From NCBI RefSeq assembly GCF_001426905.1, contig NZ_LMFQ01000024.1:534234-598233 (forward strand): a stretch of 64,000 nt of DNA, in the 5' to 3' direction. The notes below the pieces were generated by a model that saw only the letters and a program-made list of their open reading frames with translations, searched no databases and was not told the DNA's origin. Made by a program: the position numbers and the translations under genes. The stretch is from Caulobacter sp. Root1455 (GTDB lineage Bacteria; Pseudomonadota; Alphaproteobacteria; Caulobacterales; Caulobacteraceae). This document shows, in pieces, positions 50,809 to 59,123 of the stretch (positions are counted from its first letter, which is position 1; the number at the start of each line of letters is the position of its first letter).

Positions 50809-51714
50809 TTGAGCGCGCTGGATCGAGCATTGCCTGAAGCGGACATCGTCCTGATCGCCGGTCCCACCGCCAGCGGCAAGTCGGCCCTGGCCTTGAAGCT
50901 GGCGCGCGAGCGCGGCGGCGAGATCGTCAACGCCGACTCCATGCAGATCTATGCGGGCCTGCGGGTGCTGACGGCCGGGCCGTCGGAGGACGAGCTGGCC
51001 CAGGCGCCGCACCACCTGTTCGGGGTGGCCGACGCGGCCGACGGCTGGTCGGTCGGACGCTGGCTGACGGCGGCGACCCAGGCCCTGGCCGACATCGCCG
51101 CGCGGGGCCGCCCCGCCATCGTGGTCGGGGGCACGGGCCTGTATTTCCGCGCCCTGACCCACGGCCTGGCCGACGTGCCGCCGGTGTCCGAGACCCAGCG
51201 CGAGGTCTCGGCCCTGCTCTACGCCGCCCAGGGCGAGCCGGAGTTCCGCGACGTGCTGGCGCGGCTGGACCCGCAGGCCGAGAAGCGCATCGAGATCGGC
51301 GACCGCCAGCGCCTGGTCCGCGCCCACGCCGTGGCCGTCGCCACCGGCAAGTCGCTGACCGCCTGGCAGACCGACACCAAGCCCGCCCTGGCTGCAGGGA
51401 CGTGGCGCGGCGTCGTGCTCGATCCCCCGCGCGCCGAGCTCTACGACCGCTGCGACGCCCGCCTGGGCCTGATGGTCGAGCACGGAGCGCTGAACGAGGT
51501 GCGCGCCATGGAGGCCCGGGGTCTGGACCCGTCCCTCCCCGCGCTCAAGGCCGTCGGCTACCGCGAACTGGCCGCCCATCTGCGGGGCGAGACCACGCTG
51601 GACGCGGCGCTGGACGCGGCGCGGCAGGAGACGCGGCGCTACGCCAAGCGGCAGATGACCTGGTTCAGAAACCAGACGCCGGATTGGGAACGGGTCGTTC
51701 CCGATCTCTCATAA
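50809..51714 (+). CDS. miaA: tRNA dimethylallyltransferase
   Basis: The enzyme adds a dimethylallyl group to A37 of tRNAs that read U-starting codons. The 301-residue protein has the P-loop GPTASGKSALALK, NADSMQIYAGLRVLTAGPS, GGTGLYFRALTHGLADVP and a C-terminal TRRYAKRQMTWFRNQ. It starts at TTG 50809, with weak upstream pairing. It uses DMAPP from the isoprenoid route encoded elsewhere in this window. A short perfect palindrome (51721-51744) follows. Confidence 0.94.
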   Translation: MSALDRALPEADIVLIAGPTASGKSALALKLARERGGEIVNADSMQIYAGLRVLTAGPSEDELAQAPHHLFGVADAADGWSVGRWLTAATQALADIAARGRPAIVVGGTGLYFRALTHGLADVPPVSETQREVSALLYAAQGEPEFRDVLARLDPQAEKRIEIGDRQRLVRAHAVAVATGKSLTAWQTDTKPALAAGTWRGVVLDPPRAELYDRCDARLGLMVEHGALNEVRAMEARGLDPSLPALKAVGYRELAAHLRGETTLDAALDAARQETRRYAKRQMTWFRNQTPDWERVVPDLS

Positions 51715-51720
51715 ATCCCT

Positions 51721-51744
51721 TCATCCCGACCATTGTCGGGATGA
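51721..51744. terminator. palindrome after miaA
   Basis: TCATCCCGAC-CATT-GTCGGGATGA, perfect 10-bp arms. It is one of the family E CATCCCG units and lies directly after the miaA stop, so it may work as a terminator although no T-run follows. Confidence 0.55.
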
Positions 51745-51774
51745 GCGCAGCCTTTGTTTAGCCGAGACCCCGCC

Positions 51775-52257
51775 ATGACCGAACTCGCCCGCCTCGCCGC
51801 CGCCGTCGCCGCCCGCCTGACCGAACGGGGGGAAACCGTCGCCGTGGCCGAATCCTCGACCGGCGGGCTGATCTCGGCGGCCCTGCTGGCCGTGCCCGGC
51901 GCGTCGAAGTTCTATGTCGGCGGCGCGGTGGTCTACACTGCCCGCGCCCGCCTGACCCTGCTGGACATCCCGCAGAAGGCCATGGACGGCCTGCGCTCGG
52001 CCAGCGAGCCCTACGCCGTGCTGCTGGCCCGGGTGGCCGGCAAGAACCTCAAGGCGACGTGGGGCCTGTCGGAAACCGGCGCGGCCGGGCCGGACGGCAA
52101 CCGCTACGGCGACGCGGCGGGCCACAGCTGCACGGCCGTGGTCGGACCAGACAAGGAGGTCAGTCTTACCGTCGAGACGGGCCTGAACGACCGCGAGACC
52201 AACATGCGGCGGTTCGCCGAGCACGCTCTTGCCCTCCTGCTGGAAACCTTGGGCTAA
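51775..52257 (+). CDS. CinA-family C-terminal domain protein (nicotinamide-nucleotide amidohydrolase-like)
   Basis: The 160-residue protein is the stand-alone CinA C-terminal domain: GETVAVAESSTGGLISAALLAVPGAS near the N terminus and SETGAAGPDGNRYGDAAGH, with a variant of the GPxG loop. Homologues (PncC) deamidate NMN to NaMN in the NAD cycle. The expected VTGIAGP is altered to LSETGAAGPDG, so activity is uncertain. The ATG at 51775 is preferred over one at 51754. Confidence 0.82.
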   Translation: MTELARLAAAVAARLTERGETVAVAESSTGGLISAALLAVPGASKFYVGGAVVYTARARLTLLDIPQKAMDGLRSASEPYAVLLARVAGKNLKATWGLSETGAAGPDGNRYGDAAGHSCTAVVGPDKEVSLTVETGLNDRETNMRRFAEHALALLLETLG

Positions 52258-52374
52258 GTTTCGCTCCCAGAACGCCGTTGCATGGGAGCAACGGGTTGTT
52301 TCTTGCGTCAAACCGCGCCTTGACGCCCCTCGGCGAGCATGGCATTCCCCAATCATCCATTTGGAGCAACACTC

Positions 52375-52422
52375 GTGCGCAACACCATGATCGTACTTAT
52401 GGAGCGGCCGTTCACGGCGTGA
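52375..52422 (+). CDS. ilv leader peptide
   Basis: A 15-codon frame reads MRNTMIVLMERPFTA and ends in TGA. It starts at GTG 52375 with GGAG 8 bases upstream; an internal ATG at 52387 is an alternative start. The core Ile-Val-Leu is encoded ATC GTA CTT. GTA and CTT are rare in this GC-rich genome, which should make the ribosome pause when valyl- or leucyl-tRNA is short. It lies directly upstream of a terminator hairpin and of ilvB. From memory, ilvBN attenuation has been reported in C. crescentus. Confidence 0.75.
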   Translation: MRNTMIVLMERPFTA

Positions 52423-52456
52423 CCTTGAAGTCACGTTGATAGATCGGTCGCGCGCA

Positions 52457-52482
52457 CAAAAGGTCCTTCGGGGCCTTTTTTC
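52457..52482 (+). terminator. ilv attenuator hairpin
   Basis: AAAAGGTCC-TTCG-GGGCCTTTTTT forms a short stem with UUCG loop and a T-run, as in an intrinsic terminator. It sits 35 bases after the leader-peptide stop and about 50 bases before ilvB. An alternative hairpin GTGAC...GTCAC (52419-52434) overlaps the leader stop, so ribosome position can decide which structure forms. Confidence 0.75.
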
Positions 52483-52531
52483 TTTTCTGCCCTGCCCCAA
52501 GCCAAGCTTCCCAGCCCCCCGGATCACCGCC

Positions 52532-54355
52532 ATGACCGCCCACCAGACCATCGAGAGCCAGGCTCCCGTCCAGACGATCCCCTCTCTTTCTCAAGAAGGG
52601 CGCGCCATGACCGGCGCCGAGATCGTGGTTCGCGGTCTCGTGGACCAGGGCGTCGAGGTGCTGTTCGGCTATCCGGGCGGCGCGGTGCTGCCGATCTACG
52701 ACGCGCTGTTCCACGAGCCGCGCCTGCAGCACATCCTGGTCCGCCACGAACAGGGCGCCACCCACGCCGCGGAGGGCTACGCCCGCAGCTCGGGCAAGCC
52801 CGGCGTCGTGCTGGTCACCTCGGGCCCAGGCGCGACCAACGCCATCACCGGCATCATGGACGCCCTGATGGACTCCATCCCGATGGTCGTCATCACCGGC
52901 CAGGTCCCGACCCACCTGATCGGCACCGACGCCTTCCAGGAAGCCGACACCGTCGGCATGACCCGCTCGTGCACCAAGCACAACTACCTGGTCAAAGACG
53001 TCCGCGACCTGCCGCAGATCATCCACGAGGCGTTCAAGATCGCCACCACCGGCCGTCCCGGCCCGGTGCTGATCGACATCCCCAAGGACGTCCAGTTCGC
53101 CAAGGGCGAATATTACGGCCCGACCGAGGTCGCCTCGACCCACGCCTACAATCCCAGGACCAAGGGCGACCAGAACCGCATCGCCGAGGCCGCCAAGCTG
53201 ATCGCCCAGGCGCGCCGGCCGGTCTTCTACACCGGCGGCGGCGTGATCAACGCCGGCCCCAAGGCCAGCCAGGCCCTGCGCGAGTTCGCGGCCATGACCG
53301 GGGCGCCGGTCACCTCGACCCTGATGGGCCTGGGGGCCTTCCCGGCGGCCGATCCGGCGTGGCTGGGCATGCTGGGCATGCACGGCACGTTCGAGGCCAA
53401 CAACGCCATGCACGACTGCGACGTGATGATCTGCGTCGGGGCCCGCTTCGACGACCGGGTCACCGGCCGCCTGGACGCCTTCTCGCCGGGCTCCAAGAAG
53501 ATCCACATCGACATCGACGCCTCGTCGATCAACAAGAACGTCCGCGTCGACCTGCCGATCATCGGCGACGCCGGCAGCGTGCTCGAAGACCTGATCGCCG
53601 CCTGGAAAGCGGCGGGCCACAAGCCCAACAAGGCGGCGCTCGGCGACTGGTGGCGGCAGATCGACGAGTGGCGGGCCCGCGACTGCCTGCGCTATCGCCA
53701 GTCCGGCGACGCCATCAAGCCGCAGCACGCCATACAGCGCCTGTACGACCTGACCCGCGACAAGGACGTCTACATCACCACCGAGGTCGGCCAGCACCAG
53801 ATGTGGGCGGCGCAGTTCTTCCGCTTCGAGGCGCCCAACCGCTGGATGACCTCCGGCGGCCTTGGCACCATGGGCTACGGCCTGCCCGCCGCCATCGGCG
53901 TGCAGCTGGCCCATCCCGGCGCCCTGGTCATCGACATCGCGGGCGAAGCCTCGATCCAGATGTGCATCCAGGAGCTGTCGACGGCGATCCAGTACGAGCT
54001 GCCGGTGAAGATCTTCATCCTCAACAACGAACGGATGGGCATGGTCCGCCAGTGGCAGCAGCTGCTGCACGGCGAACGCTACAGCCACTCCTATTCCGAC
54101 AGCCTGCCCGACTTCGTCAAACTGGCCGAGGCCTACGGCGCGGTCGGCATCCGCTGCGAGGACCCCGCCGAACTGGACGCCAAGATCCTGGAGATGATCA
54201 ACAGCGACCGGCCGGTGATTTTCGACTGCATGGTGACCAAGGACGAGAACTGCCTGCCGATGATCCCCTCGGGCAAGGCCCACAACGAGATGATCATGGG
54301 CGACGTCGAGGACATCGGAAATGTCATCGGGGCGGCGGGCGCGGGGCTGGTCTAA
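52532..54355 (+). CDS. ilvB: acetolactate synthase large subunit
   Basis: This ThDP enzyme makes acetolactate (or acetohydroxybutyrate) in valine, leucine and isoleucine synthesis. The 607-residue protein has an N-terminal ThDP domain (VLFGYPGGAVLPIYDAL), the E of HEQGATHAAEGYARSSGKPG, a central FAD domain and a C-terminal ThDP-Mg domain with GEASIQMCIQELSTAI and NNERMGMVRQWQQLLH. I take the ATG at 52532 as start; the leading about 20 residues look non-conserved, and ATG at about 52607 would also be possible. Preceded by the ilv leader and attenuator. Confidence 0.93.
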   Translation: MTAHQTIESQAPVQTIPSLSQEGRAMTGAEIVVRGLVDQGVEVLFGYPGGAVLPIYDALFHEPRLQHILVRHEQGATHAAEGYARSSGKPGVVLVTSGPGATNAITGIMDALMDSIPMVVITGQVPTHLIGTDAFQEADTVGMTRSCTKHNYLVKDVRDLPQIIHEAFKIATTGRPGPVLIDIPKDVQFAKGEYYGPTEVASTHAYNPRTKGDQNRIAEAAKLIAQARRPVFYTGGGVINAGPKASQALREFAAMTGAPVTSTLMGLGAFPAADPAWLGMLGMHGTFEANNAMHDCDVMICVGARFDDRVTGRLDAFSPGSKKIHIDIDASSINKNVRVDLPIIGDAGSVLEDLIAAWKAAGHKPNKAALGDWWRQIDEWRARDCLRYRQSGDAIKPQHAIQRLYDLTRDKDVYITTEVGQHQMWAAQFFRFEAPNRWMTSGGLGTMGYGLPAAIGVQLAHPGALVIDIAGEASIQMCIQELSTAIQYELPVKIFILNNERMGMVRQWQQLLHGERYSHSYSDSLPDFVKLAEAYGAVGIRCEDPAELDAKILEMINSDRPVIFDCMVTKDENCLPMIPSGKAHNEMIMGDVEDIGNVIGAAGAGLV

Positions 54356-54365
54356 ATTGACGCTC

Positions 54366-54477
54366 TTCCCTCCCCCTTGTGGGGAGGGTGGCCCCGAAGG
54401 GGTCGGGTGGGGCTTGATGAGTCAGCAGACCCCACCCACCAGCTTCGCTGGTCCCCCCTCCCCACAAGGGGGAGGGA
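54366..54477. repeat. dispersed intergenic palindrome, family A
   Basis: TTCCCTCCCCCTTGTGGGGAGGGTGGCC... and CCCCTCCCCACAAGGGGGAGGGAA form the outer arms, with GGTCGGGTGGGGCTTGATGAG and CCCCACCCACC inside (shown split; each piece is under 20 bases in the DNA I compared). It separates ilvB from ilvN, so the operon transcript carries a large hairpin that could attenuate or stabilise the distal part. Confidence 0.78.
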
Positions 54478-54508
54478 AATTTCCAATCTTAGGGGCTACA
54501 ACACCACC

Positions 54509-55060
54509 ATGACCACCGACCTCCAACCCGCCTCCGCCTACGACATGGCTCCCAACGAACAGGTCGAGCAGACCGCGACCTTCGCCCTGCTGGTCGACAA
54601 CGAGCCGGGCGTGCTGCACCGCGTGGTCGGGCTGTTCGCCGCGCGCGGCTACAACATCGAAAGCCTCACGGTCGCCGAGACCGACCGCAAGGCCCATACC
54701 AGCCGGATCACCGTCGTCACCCGCGGCACCCGCCAGGTGCTCGATCAGATCGAGGCCCAGCTGAACAAGGTGGTCAATGTCCGCCGCGTGCACGACGTGA
54801 CGCGCGACCCGAACGGCGTCGAGCGCGAGCTGGCCCTGGTCAAGGTGCGCGGTCAGGGCGCCGATCGGGTCGAGGCCCTGCGCATCGCCGAGATCTTCCG
54901 CGCCAAGCCGGTGGACACCACCCTGGAGAGCTTCGTGTTCGAGATCTCGGGCGCGCCGTCCAAGATCGACAAGTTCCTGGACCTGATGCGGCCGCTGGGC
55001 CTGGTGGAACTGTCGCGCACCGGCGTGCTTTCCATCGAACGGGGTGTTGAAGGAATGTAG
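54509..55060 (+). CDS. ilvN: acetolactate synthase small (regulatory) subunit
   Basis: The 183-residue protein has an ACT domain (FALLVDNEPGVLHRVVGLFAARGYN, residues about 22-46) and a C-terminal domain typical of IlvN/IlvH (VDTTLESFVFEISG). It binds valine for feedback inhibition and boosts IlvB activity. The ATG at 54509 is preceded by a repeat rather than a strong ribosome site. It is followed after only 2 bases by an exported-protein gene, so the two are coupled. Confidence 0.92.
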   Translation: MTTDLQPASAYDMAPNEQVEQTATFALLVDNEPGVLHRVVGLFAARGYNIESLTVAETDRKAHTSRITVVTRGTRQVLDQIEAQLNKVVNVRRVHDVTRDPNGVERELALVKVRGQGADRVEALRIAEIFRAKPVDTTLESFVFEISGAPSKIDKFLDLMRPLGLVELSRTGVLSIERGVEGM

Positions 55061-55062
55061 CC

Positions 55063-55926
55063 ATGACAGGCGCGATGCTTTTGGCCGGTCTCCTGATAGG
55101 GCTTCCCCTCGCCGGCCAGCAACCCGCGCCCCAGCCTGGCCCGCCGCCTCCGCCCGATCCCGTCGTCTGGTGGTCGCCCGAGATCCCCAAGCCGCCGCCC
55201 GAGCAGGACCCGTTCCAGGGCCGCCGCCTGCGTCCCGGCGAGACGCTGGTTCCGATCGACAACGGCGTCGATCCCCTGCTCTACCGCCTCTGGGGCCTGC
55301 AGCCCCTGCAGAGCCAGCTGATTAAGCCCGGCGAGCTGGTGCTCGAGGTCTGGGCCCGGCCCGCGACGGGGGTGCGCCAGGCGGTGGTCCGGGTCACCGT
55401 GCGCCGCGACGGCCGCGCCTTCGTCCAGGCTCGCGCCGGCCTGGGCTGCTGCACGCCCGAGATCGGCCGCCGGGTCGACATCGACGCCGAACTCGCGACC
55501 CAGCAGATCGCGCCGCTGAAGGCGCTGGTCGGCGCCCCGCTGTGGAGCCAGCCGCGCTCGGTGAGCGTCGACTACGGCGGCGGGGCCGTGGAGCCGGTGT
55601 GCCTGGAGGGCGTGTCCTGGGACGTCACCCTGCTGGTTCCCGGCCAGGCGCGCCACCTGCGCCGGGCCTGCGACGACGCCGAGGTCGGTTCGATCGCCCC
55701 GGCCCTGGCGGCGGCCTTGTCGGCGGCCTCGGGCCGCGACGCCCGGTTCGACGCGATGTTCGCCCGCGGCGGCGACTTCTCACGCCAGCAACAGGCCTAT
55801 GACTCGCTGATCGCCTCGGGCGGACGGCTCAAGCCCGGGACCGGCAACCGCCCCCAGCCGCCCGCCGCGCCCGCGCCGGCGGAAGAGCCGACGGAAACCG
55901 CCACGCCCGCGCCTCCGGACAAGTAG
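55063..55926 (+). CDS. exported protein of unknown function
   Basis: A 287-residue protein with a signal peptide (residues about 1-18) followed by a Pro-rich segment (QQPAPQPGPPPPPDPVVWWS). The middle (about 70-190) is beta-rich with VLEVWARPATGVRQAVVRVTVRRDG and a vicinal CC in GLGCCTPEIG. The tail is again Pro/Ala-rich (PPAAPAPAEEPTETATPAPP). Two bases after ilvN, so it is read from the same transcript. I do not recognise a family. Confidence 0.7.
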   Translation: MTGAMLLAGLLIGLPLAGQQPAPQPGPPPPPDPVVWWSPEIPKPPPEQDPFQGRRLRPGETLVPIDNGVDPLLYRLWGLQPLQSQLIKPGELVLEVWARPATGVRQAVVRVTVRRDGRAFVQARAGLGCCTPEIGRRVDIDAELATQQIAPLKALVGAPLWSQPRSVSVDYGGGAVEPVCLEGVSWDVTLLVPGQARHLRRACDDAEVGSIAPALAAALSAASGRDARFDAMFARGGDFSRQQQAYDSLIASGGRLKPGTGNRPQPPAAPAPAEEPTETATPAPPDK

Positions 55927-56019
55927 GGCCTCAACCCGCGGCGCGCCCACGCGTGGCGATTGCAGACTCGGCATAACGCCGTTATCTAGCTTGGCCATAA
56001 GTCTGGGGGAGAAGCCGAC

Positions 56020-56460
56020 ATGACCAAGATCGTTTCGCTGAAGTCCTTGCTGTGCGTCGCCGGCGCCGTCGCCACCCTTGGCGTGAGCGCCGCCGCCCAG
56101 GCCCAGGCCGTGCCGAACACGCCCCAGATCCAGTTCGTCCCCTCCGCCGAGGTCCCGTCGATTCCCGCCGGGCTGCAGACCGCCTGCATCAACGCGCCGG
56201 TCGACGGCGCGCCGACCAGCAAGACCTGCCCCGTCATCTACTACGGCCCGACTAGGACCTGGGTGTTCAGCTACGCCGACAATCGGACTTCGTTCGCCCT
56301 GGTCACCTTCGACAGCTCAGGCAAGGTCCTCAAGAACGTCGAGCGCCCCGGAGCCCGCTACATCTTCGACGTGTTCAGCGACGACCACGGCCAGAAGCTG
56401 ACCCTGGTCGGCCAATCCAAGAACTCGGTCGTGATCAACTGGTCCGACCTGCCGCACTAG
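56020..56460 (+). CDS. small exported protein of unknown function
   Basis: A 146-residue protein with a signal peptide (cleavage after AAQAQA, about residue 29). The mature part is beta-rich with two cysteines (QTACINAPVDGAPTSKTCPV) that may form a disulfide. It resembles some Caulobacter-type conserved hypothetical proteins but I cannot name a family. It starts at ATG 56020 after GGGGGAGA and is convergent with the aquaporin gene. Confidence 0.7.
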   Translation: MTKIVSLKSLLCVAGAVATLGVSAAAQAQAVPNTPQIQFVPSAEVPSIPAGLQTACINAPVDGAPTSKTCPVIYYGPTRTWVFSYADNRTSFALVTFDSSGKVLKNVERPGARYIFDVFSDDHGQKLTLVGQSKNSVVINWSDLPH

Positions 56461-56466
56461 ACCGCC

Positions 56467-57129
56467 TCAGCCCACCTTCAGCACGTTGAAGCGGTAGAGC
56501 AGCGCGCCCAGCACCGCGCCGATCGTCGGGGCGGCGAAGAACAACCACAGCTGCGCCAGGGCCTGGCCGCCGACGAAGATCGCCGGACCCAGGCTGCGGG
56601 CCGGGTTGACCGAGACGCCGGTCACCTGGATGCCGACGATGTGGATCACCGCCAGGGCGATGCCGATGCCCAGCCCCGCGAAGCCCGGGGCGGCGTCGGC
56701 GCCGGTCGCGCCCAGAATGACGATCACGAACAGGGCGGTCATCACCACCTCGAAGGCGAAGGCCGCCTCGACCCCGAATCCGCCGCCATAGCCGGGGCCC
56801 CAGCCGTTCTGGCCCAGGCCGTGGGTCGTGCCTCCGGCGATGAACAGCAGCACCGCGGCGCCGGCGACGGCGCCGGCGAACTGGGCGGCCCAGTAGATCA
56901 GCATCTCCTTGGCGCTCATCCGCCCGGCCACGAAGGCCGCCAGGCTGACCGCCGGATTGACGTGGCAGCCCGACACCGGGCCGATGCCGTAGGCCATCGC
57001 CACGATCGCGAAACCGAAGGCCAGGGCTATGCCCAGCTGCCCGACATGGTCGCCGCCCAGGACCGCCGCGCCGCAACCGAACAGCACCAGGGCGAACGTG
57101 CCGATGAACTCGGCGACGAACTTAGACAT
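56467..57129 (-). CDS. aqpZ: aquaporin Z
   Basis: The 220-residue channel has six membrane segments and two NPA motifs: GCHVNPAVSLAAF and VTGVSVNPARSLGPAI. The Phe/His/Arg-type selectivity residues of water channels are suggested by the short AqpZ-like length (about 220-230). The loop with GGTTHGLGQNGWGPGYGGG is typical of AqpZ. It moves water across the inner membrane. Single gene, convergent with the small exported protein. Confidence 0.94.
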   Translation of the reverse strand: MSKFVAEFIGTFALVLFGCGAAVLGGDHVGQLGIALAFGFAIVAMAYGIGPVSGCHVNPAVSLAAFVAGRMSAKEMLIYWAAQFAGAVAGAAVLLFIAGGTTHGLGQNGWGPGYGGGFGVEAAFAFEVVMTALFVIVILGATGADAAPGFAGLGIGIALAVIHIVGIQVTGVSVNPARSLGPAIFVGGQALAQLWLFFAAPTIGAVLGALLYRFNVLKVG

Positions 57130-57238
57130 CTGACCCGCTCCCTCTCCCAGCTCGCCTCGAAGACAAGCTCGGGGAGCTTGTCCTTCTTTGGCCAGACCAG
57201 AAATGGGGGAAAACCTTTAGGACGGTCGACGCCGCGCC

Positions 57239-58153
57239 CTAGGTGTCGAGCAGCATGTCGGGCCGGGCCCGCAGGCGCGCCGCGTCGCGCAGCGGCGGCG
57301 CGCCGAACAGCCGGGCGTATTCGCGGCTGAACTGCGAGGCGCTGTCATAGCCCACCGCGTGGCCGGCCGAGCTGGCGTCCAGCCGCTGGGCCAGGATCAG
57401 CTTGCGCGCCTCCTGCAGGCGGATCTGCTTCTGGTACTGCAGGGGACTGAGCGCGGTCACCGCCTTGAAATGGCGATGCAGGGCCGAGGGGCTCATGCGC
57501 GCCTCGGCGGCCAGCGCCTCGATGCTGAACGGCTGGTTGAAGTGCCGGGTGATCCAGCCGATGGCCCGCTTGACCTGGCGCATGCGGCCGTCGGCCCGGG
57601 CGATCTGGGCCAGGCGCGGCCCCTGATCGCCCAGCAGCATGCGGTAGAGGATCTCGCGCTCGATCAGCGGGGCCAGGACGGCGGCGTCGCGCGGCGTGTC
57701 GATCAGTCGGACCATCCGCATCACCGCGTCCAGCAGGGGCGGATTGACCTGGCTGACCGCCATGGCCCCGATCAGCGGCCCGGCGTCCTGGGCCAGGGCC
57801 GGCTCGCCGCCCAGCTGCAGCAGCAGGTCGCCGATCACCGCCGGGTCGAGGTCCATGCGGAAGCTGAGATAGGGCTCCCGCGGCGAGGCCTCGATCACCT
57901 GGCCGATCACCGGCAGGTCCACCGAGGCGACCAGATAGTTCAGCGCGTCGTAGACCAGCACCGAACCGCCGCTGAGCACCTGCTTGCGACCCTGGGCCAC
58001 CACGCAGACCGCCGCGCCGAACACGCCGTGCTTCGGTTCGGTGGGCTGGCTCGCGCGATGCAGCGAGGCCTTCTCGCAGATGCCGTGCTCTCCATCGTGA
58101 GGCGCGTATCGTTCAATCAGCGCGGCGAGTTCGCCTTGCTCGACCATCGGCAT
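57239..58153 (-). CDS. AraC-family transcriptional regulator
   Basis: The 304-residue protein has an AraC N-terminal (cupin-like) domain, including YLVASVDLPVIGQVIEASPR as in regulators of the AraC_N type. A C-terminal double helix-turn-helix (about 205-300) has FNQPFSIEALAAEARMSPSALHRHFKAVT and AGHAVGYDSASQFSREYARLFG. The effector and target are unknown; related regulators often sit beside oxidoreductases, none of which adjoins here. It ends 110 bases before the aquaporin start. Confidence 0.88.
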   Translation of the reverse strand: MPMVEQGELAALIERYAPHDGEHGICEKASLHRASQPTEPKHGVFGAAVCVVAQGRKQVLSGGSVLVYDALNYLVASVDLPVIGQVIEASPREPYLSFRMDLDPAVIGDLLLQLGGEPALAQDAGPLIGAMAVSQVNPPLLDAVMRMVRLIDTPRDAAVLAPLIEREILYRMLLGDQGPRLAQIARADGRMRQVKRAIGWITRHFNQPFSIEALAAEARMSPSALHRHFKAVTALSPLQYQKQIRLQEARKLILAQRLDASSAGHAVGYDSASQFSREYARLFGAPPLRDAARLRARPDMLLDT

Positions 58154-58396
58154 TTCCTTTTGCGGACGGACGTTGTCCTACGCCTGCCGGGCTTGCCGGT
58201 CACGCCTGTCAGAGGTGATGTGCAGGATCGTGCAATCAAGGGGCAGCATCGGTCTATCGCGAACAGCGATCCATGAGTCATGGTGGCGACATCCCGCCTC
58301 GCCGCCGTCGCCGCCCCTTTCCGAGCTCTCGCCCTTTCCTAGGGTCTGGGGACCCGGGACCGAACGACGCAGCGGCCGTCCGCCCCCGAGGATATC

Positions 58397-58525
58397 ATGA
58401 CACGCTTTACGCCCCGCCGGCCCCAGGCCGCGCCTCGGTGGTTCGTCGCCGCCTGGCCGACCGCCGCCGCCCTCGTCACCGCCGCCTCGGCCCTGAGCGG
58501 CGTCCATTGGGGAGCCGTCCATTGA
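58397..58525 (+). CDS. small membrane protein, 42 residues
   Basis: A short frame reads MTRFTPRRPQAAPRWFVAAW and continues with PTAAALVTAASALSG, giving one basic N-terminal stretch and one probable membrane helix (about 15-36). GAGG lies 8 bases before the ATG at 58397. Its stop overlaps the TTG start of the following gene (TTGA), a coupling common in real operons. No family is recognised; it may be a small membrane partner of the next product. Confidence 0.55.
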   Translation: MTRFTPRRPQAAPRWFVAAWPTAAALVTAASALSGVHWGAVH

Positions 58526-58821
58526 TCGGCCGCCGCGTCTCCGGGGTCTGGGCCAGCGCCAACGGGGCGGTGAGCCTGGAGTTGCGCCTCGACGGCCGGT
58601 TCGAGGAACACCACGACGGCGAACTGGTCTTCGAAGGCCACTACGAGCTGGTCGGCGACGACGTTCGCCTGTTCGAGGACGGCGGCGGACAGCTGGCCGG
58701 CCGGCTGACCGAGGGCCGCCTGAGCCTGACCCCGCCGCCCCGCGCCCAGCGTCGCCGCCACCCCGGACATGGCCAAAAACACGGGCGGCCTTCCCTCCAC
58801 GCCTCCCACCCCCTATATTGA
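58522..58821 (+). CDS. Atu4866-like small beta-barrel protein
   Basis: A 99-residue frame from TTG 58522. The core VSGVWASANGAVSLELRLDG, RFEEHHDGELVFEGHYELV and GDDVRLFEDGGGQLAGRL follows the pattern of Atu4866-type protein domains (W-x-G-x-I-x-LxLxxDGRFxE...GxYxxxGDxIxxxDDxG), judged by eye. The C-terminal 25 residues are Arg/His-rich and probably disordered. It overlaps the stop of the 42-residue frame. Its stop sits in the promoter of ssrA (TATATT at 58814). Confidence 0.6.
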   Translation: MIGRRVSGVWASANGAVSLELRLDGRFEEHHDGELVFEGHYELVGDDVRLFEDGGGQLAGRLTEGRLSLTPPPRAQRRRHPGHGQKHGRPSLHASHPLY

Positions 58822-58826
58822 GTTCG

Positions 58827-59100
58827 TTCGGGTTCGCCCGGACTATGGGGATAAACGCGCACGTAATAAGCGGACTGGACCCGGGTGCGATTCCCGGCGG
58901 CTCCACCAAGACCTCCCGAGTTATCACGGGAATGCATGGGGCCGATCAGCATCGACAGACGTGTAAAGGTGTATGCTTTCTCTCGGCGTGGCTCACCGTA
59001 TCGGGCCGCTAAACTAACTGCGAACGATAACTTCGCTGAAGAGTTCGCCATCGCCGCGTAATGCGGTGCGGGTGATCTCGCCTCTTAAGTCCTAGGGGTT
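58827..59100 (+). ncRNA. ssrA: tmRNA, permuted two-piece type
   Basis: tmRNA rescues stalled ribosomes and tags the unfinished protein for proteolysis. The gene is circularly permuted: the acceptor piece comes first, with T-arm ACCCGGGTGCGATTCCCGG and an encoded CCA ending at 58908. A spacer of 29 bases is removed. The coding piece begins near 58938 with GGGGCCG, which pairs with CGGCTCC and keeps the G-U pair needed for alanylation. GGACT (58840) and AGTCC (59088) also pair. A TATATT -10 lies at 58814. Outer ends are estimates. Confidence 0.9.
59020..59061 (+). other. tmRNA tag reading frame
   Basis: From the resume codon GCG at 59020 the frame reads ANDNFAEEFAIAA and stops at TAA. With the charged alanine in front, the full tag is AANDNFAEEFAIAA. 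The C. crescentus tag, as I remember it, ends AVAA; here Val is Ile. The final AA is the ClpX recognition end, and the N-terminal part is the SspB-binding segment. Confidence 0.92.
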
Positions 59101-59123
59101 CAGATCCTTAGGCGGGGCCCGGA

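Noticed and set aside
52258..52374. A T-box-like riboswitch upstream of ilvB
   Set aside because: No T-box sequence or specifier loop is recognisable; the leader peptide and terminator explain the region.
58641..59051. Minus-strand frames crossing the tmRNA gene
   Set aside because: They are antisense to a clear ssrA gene. The product resembles the usual spurious tRNA/tmRNA-antisense sequences.
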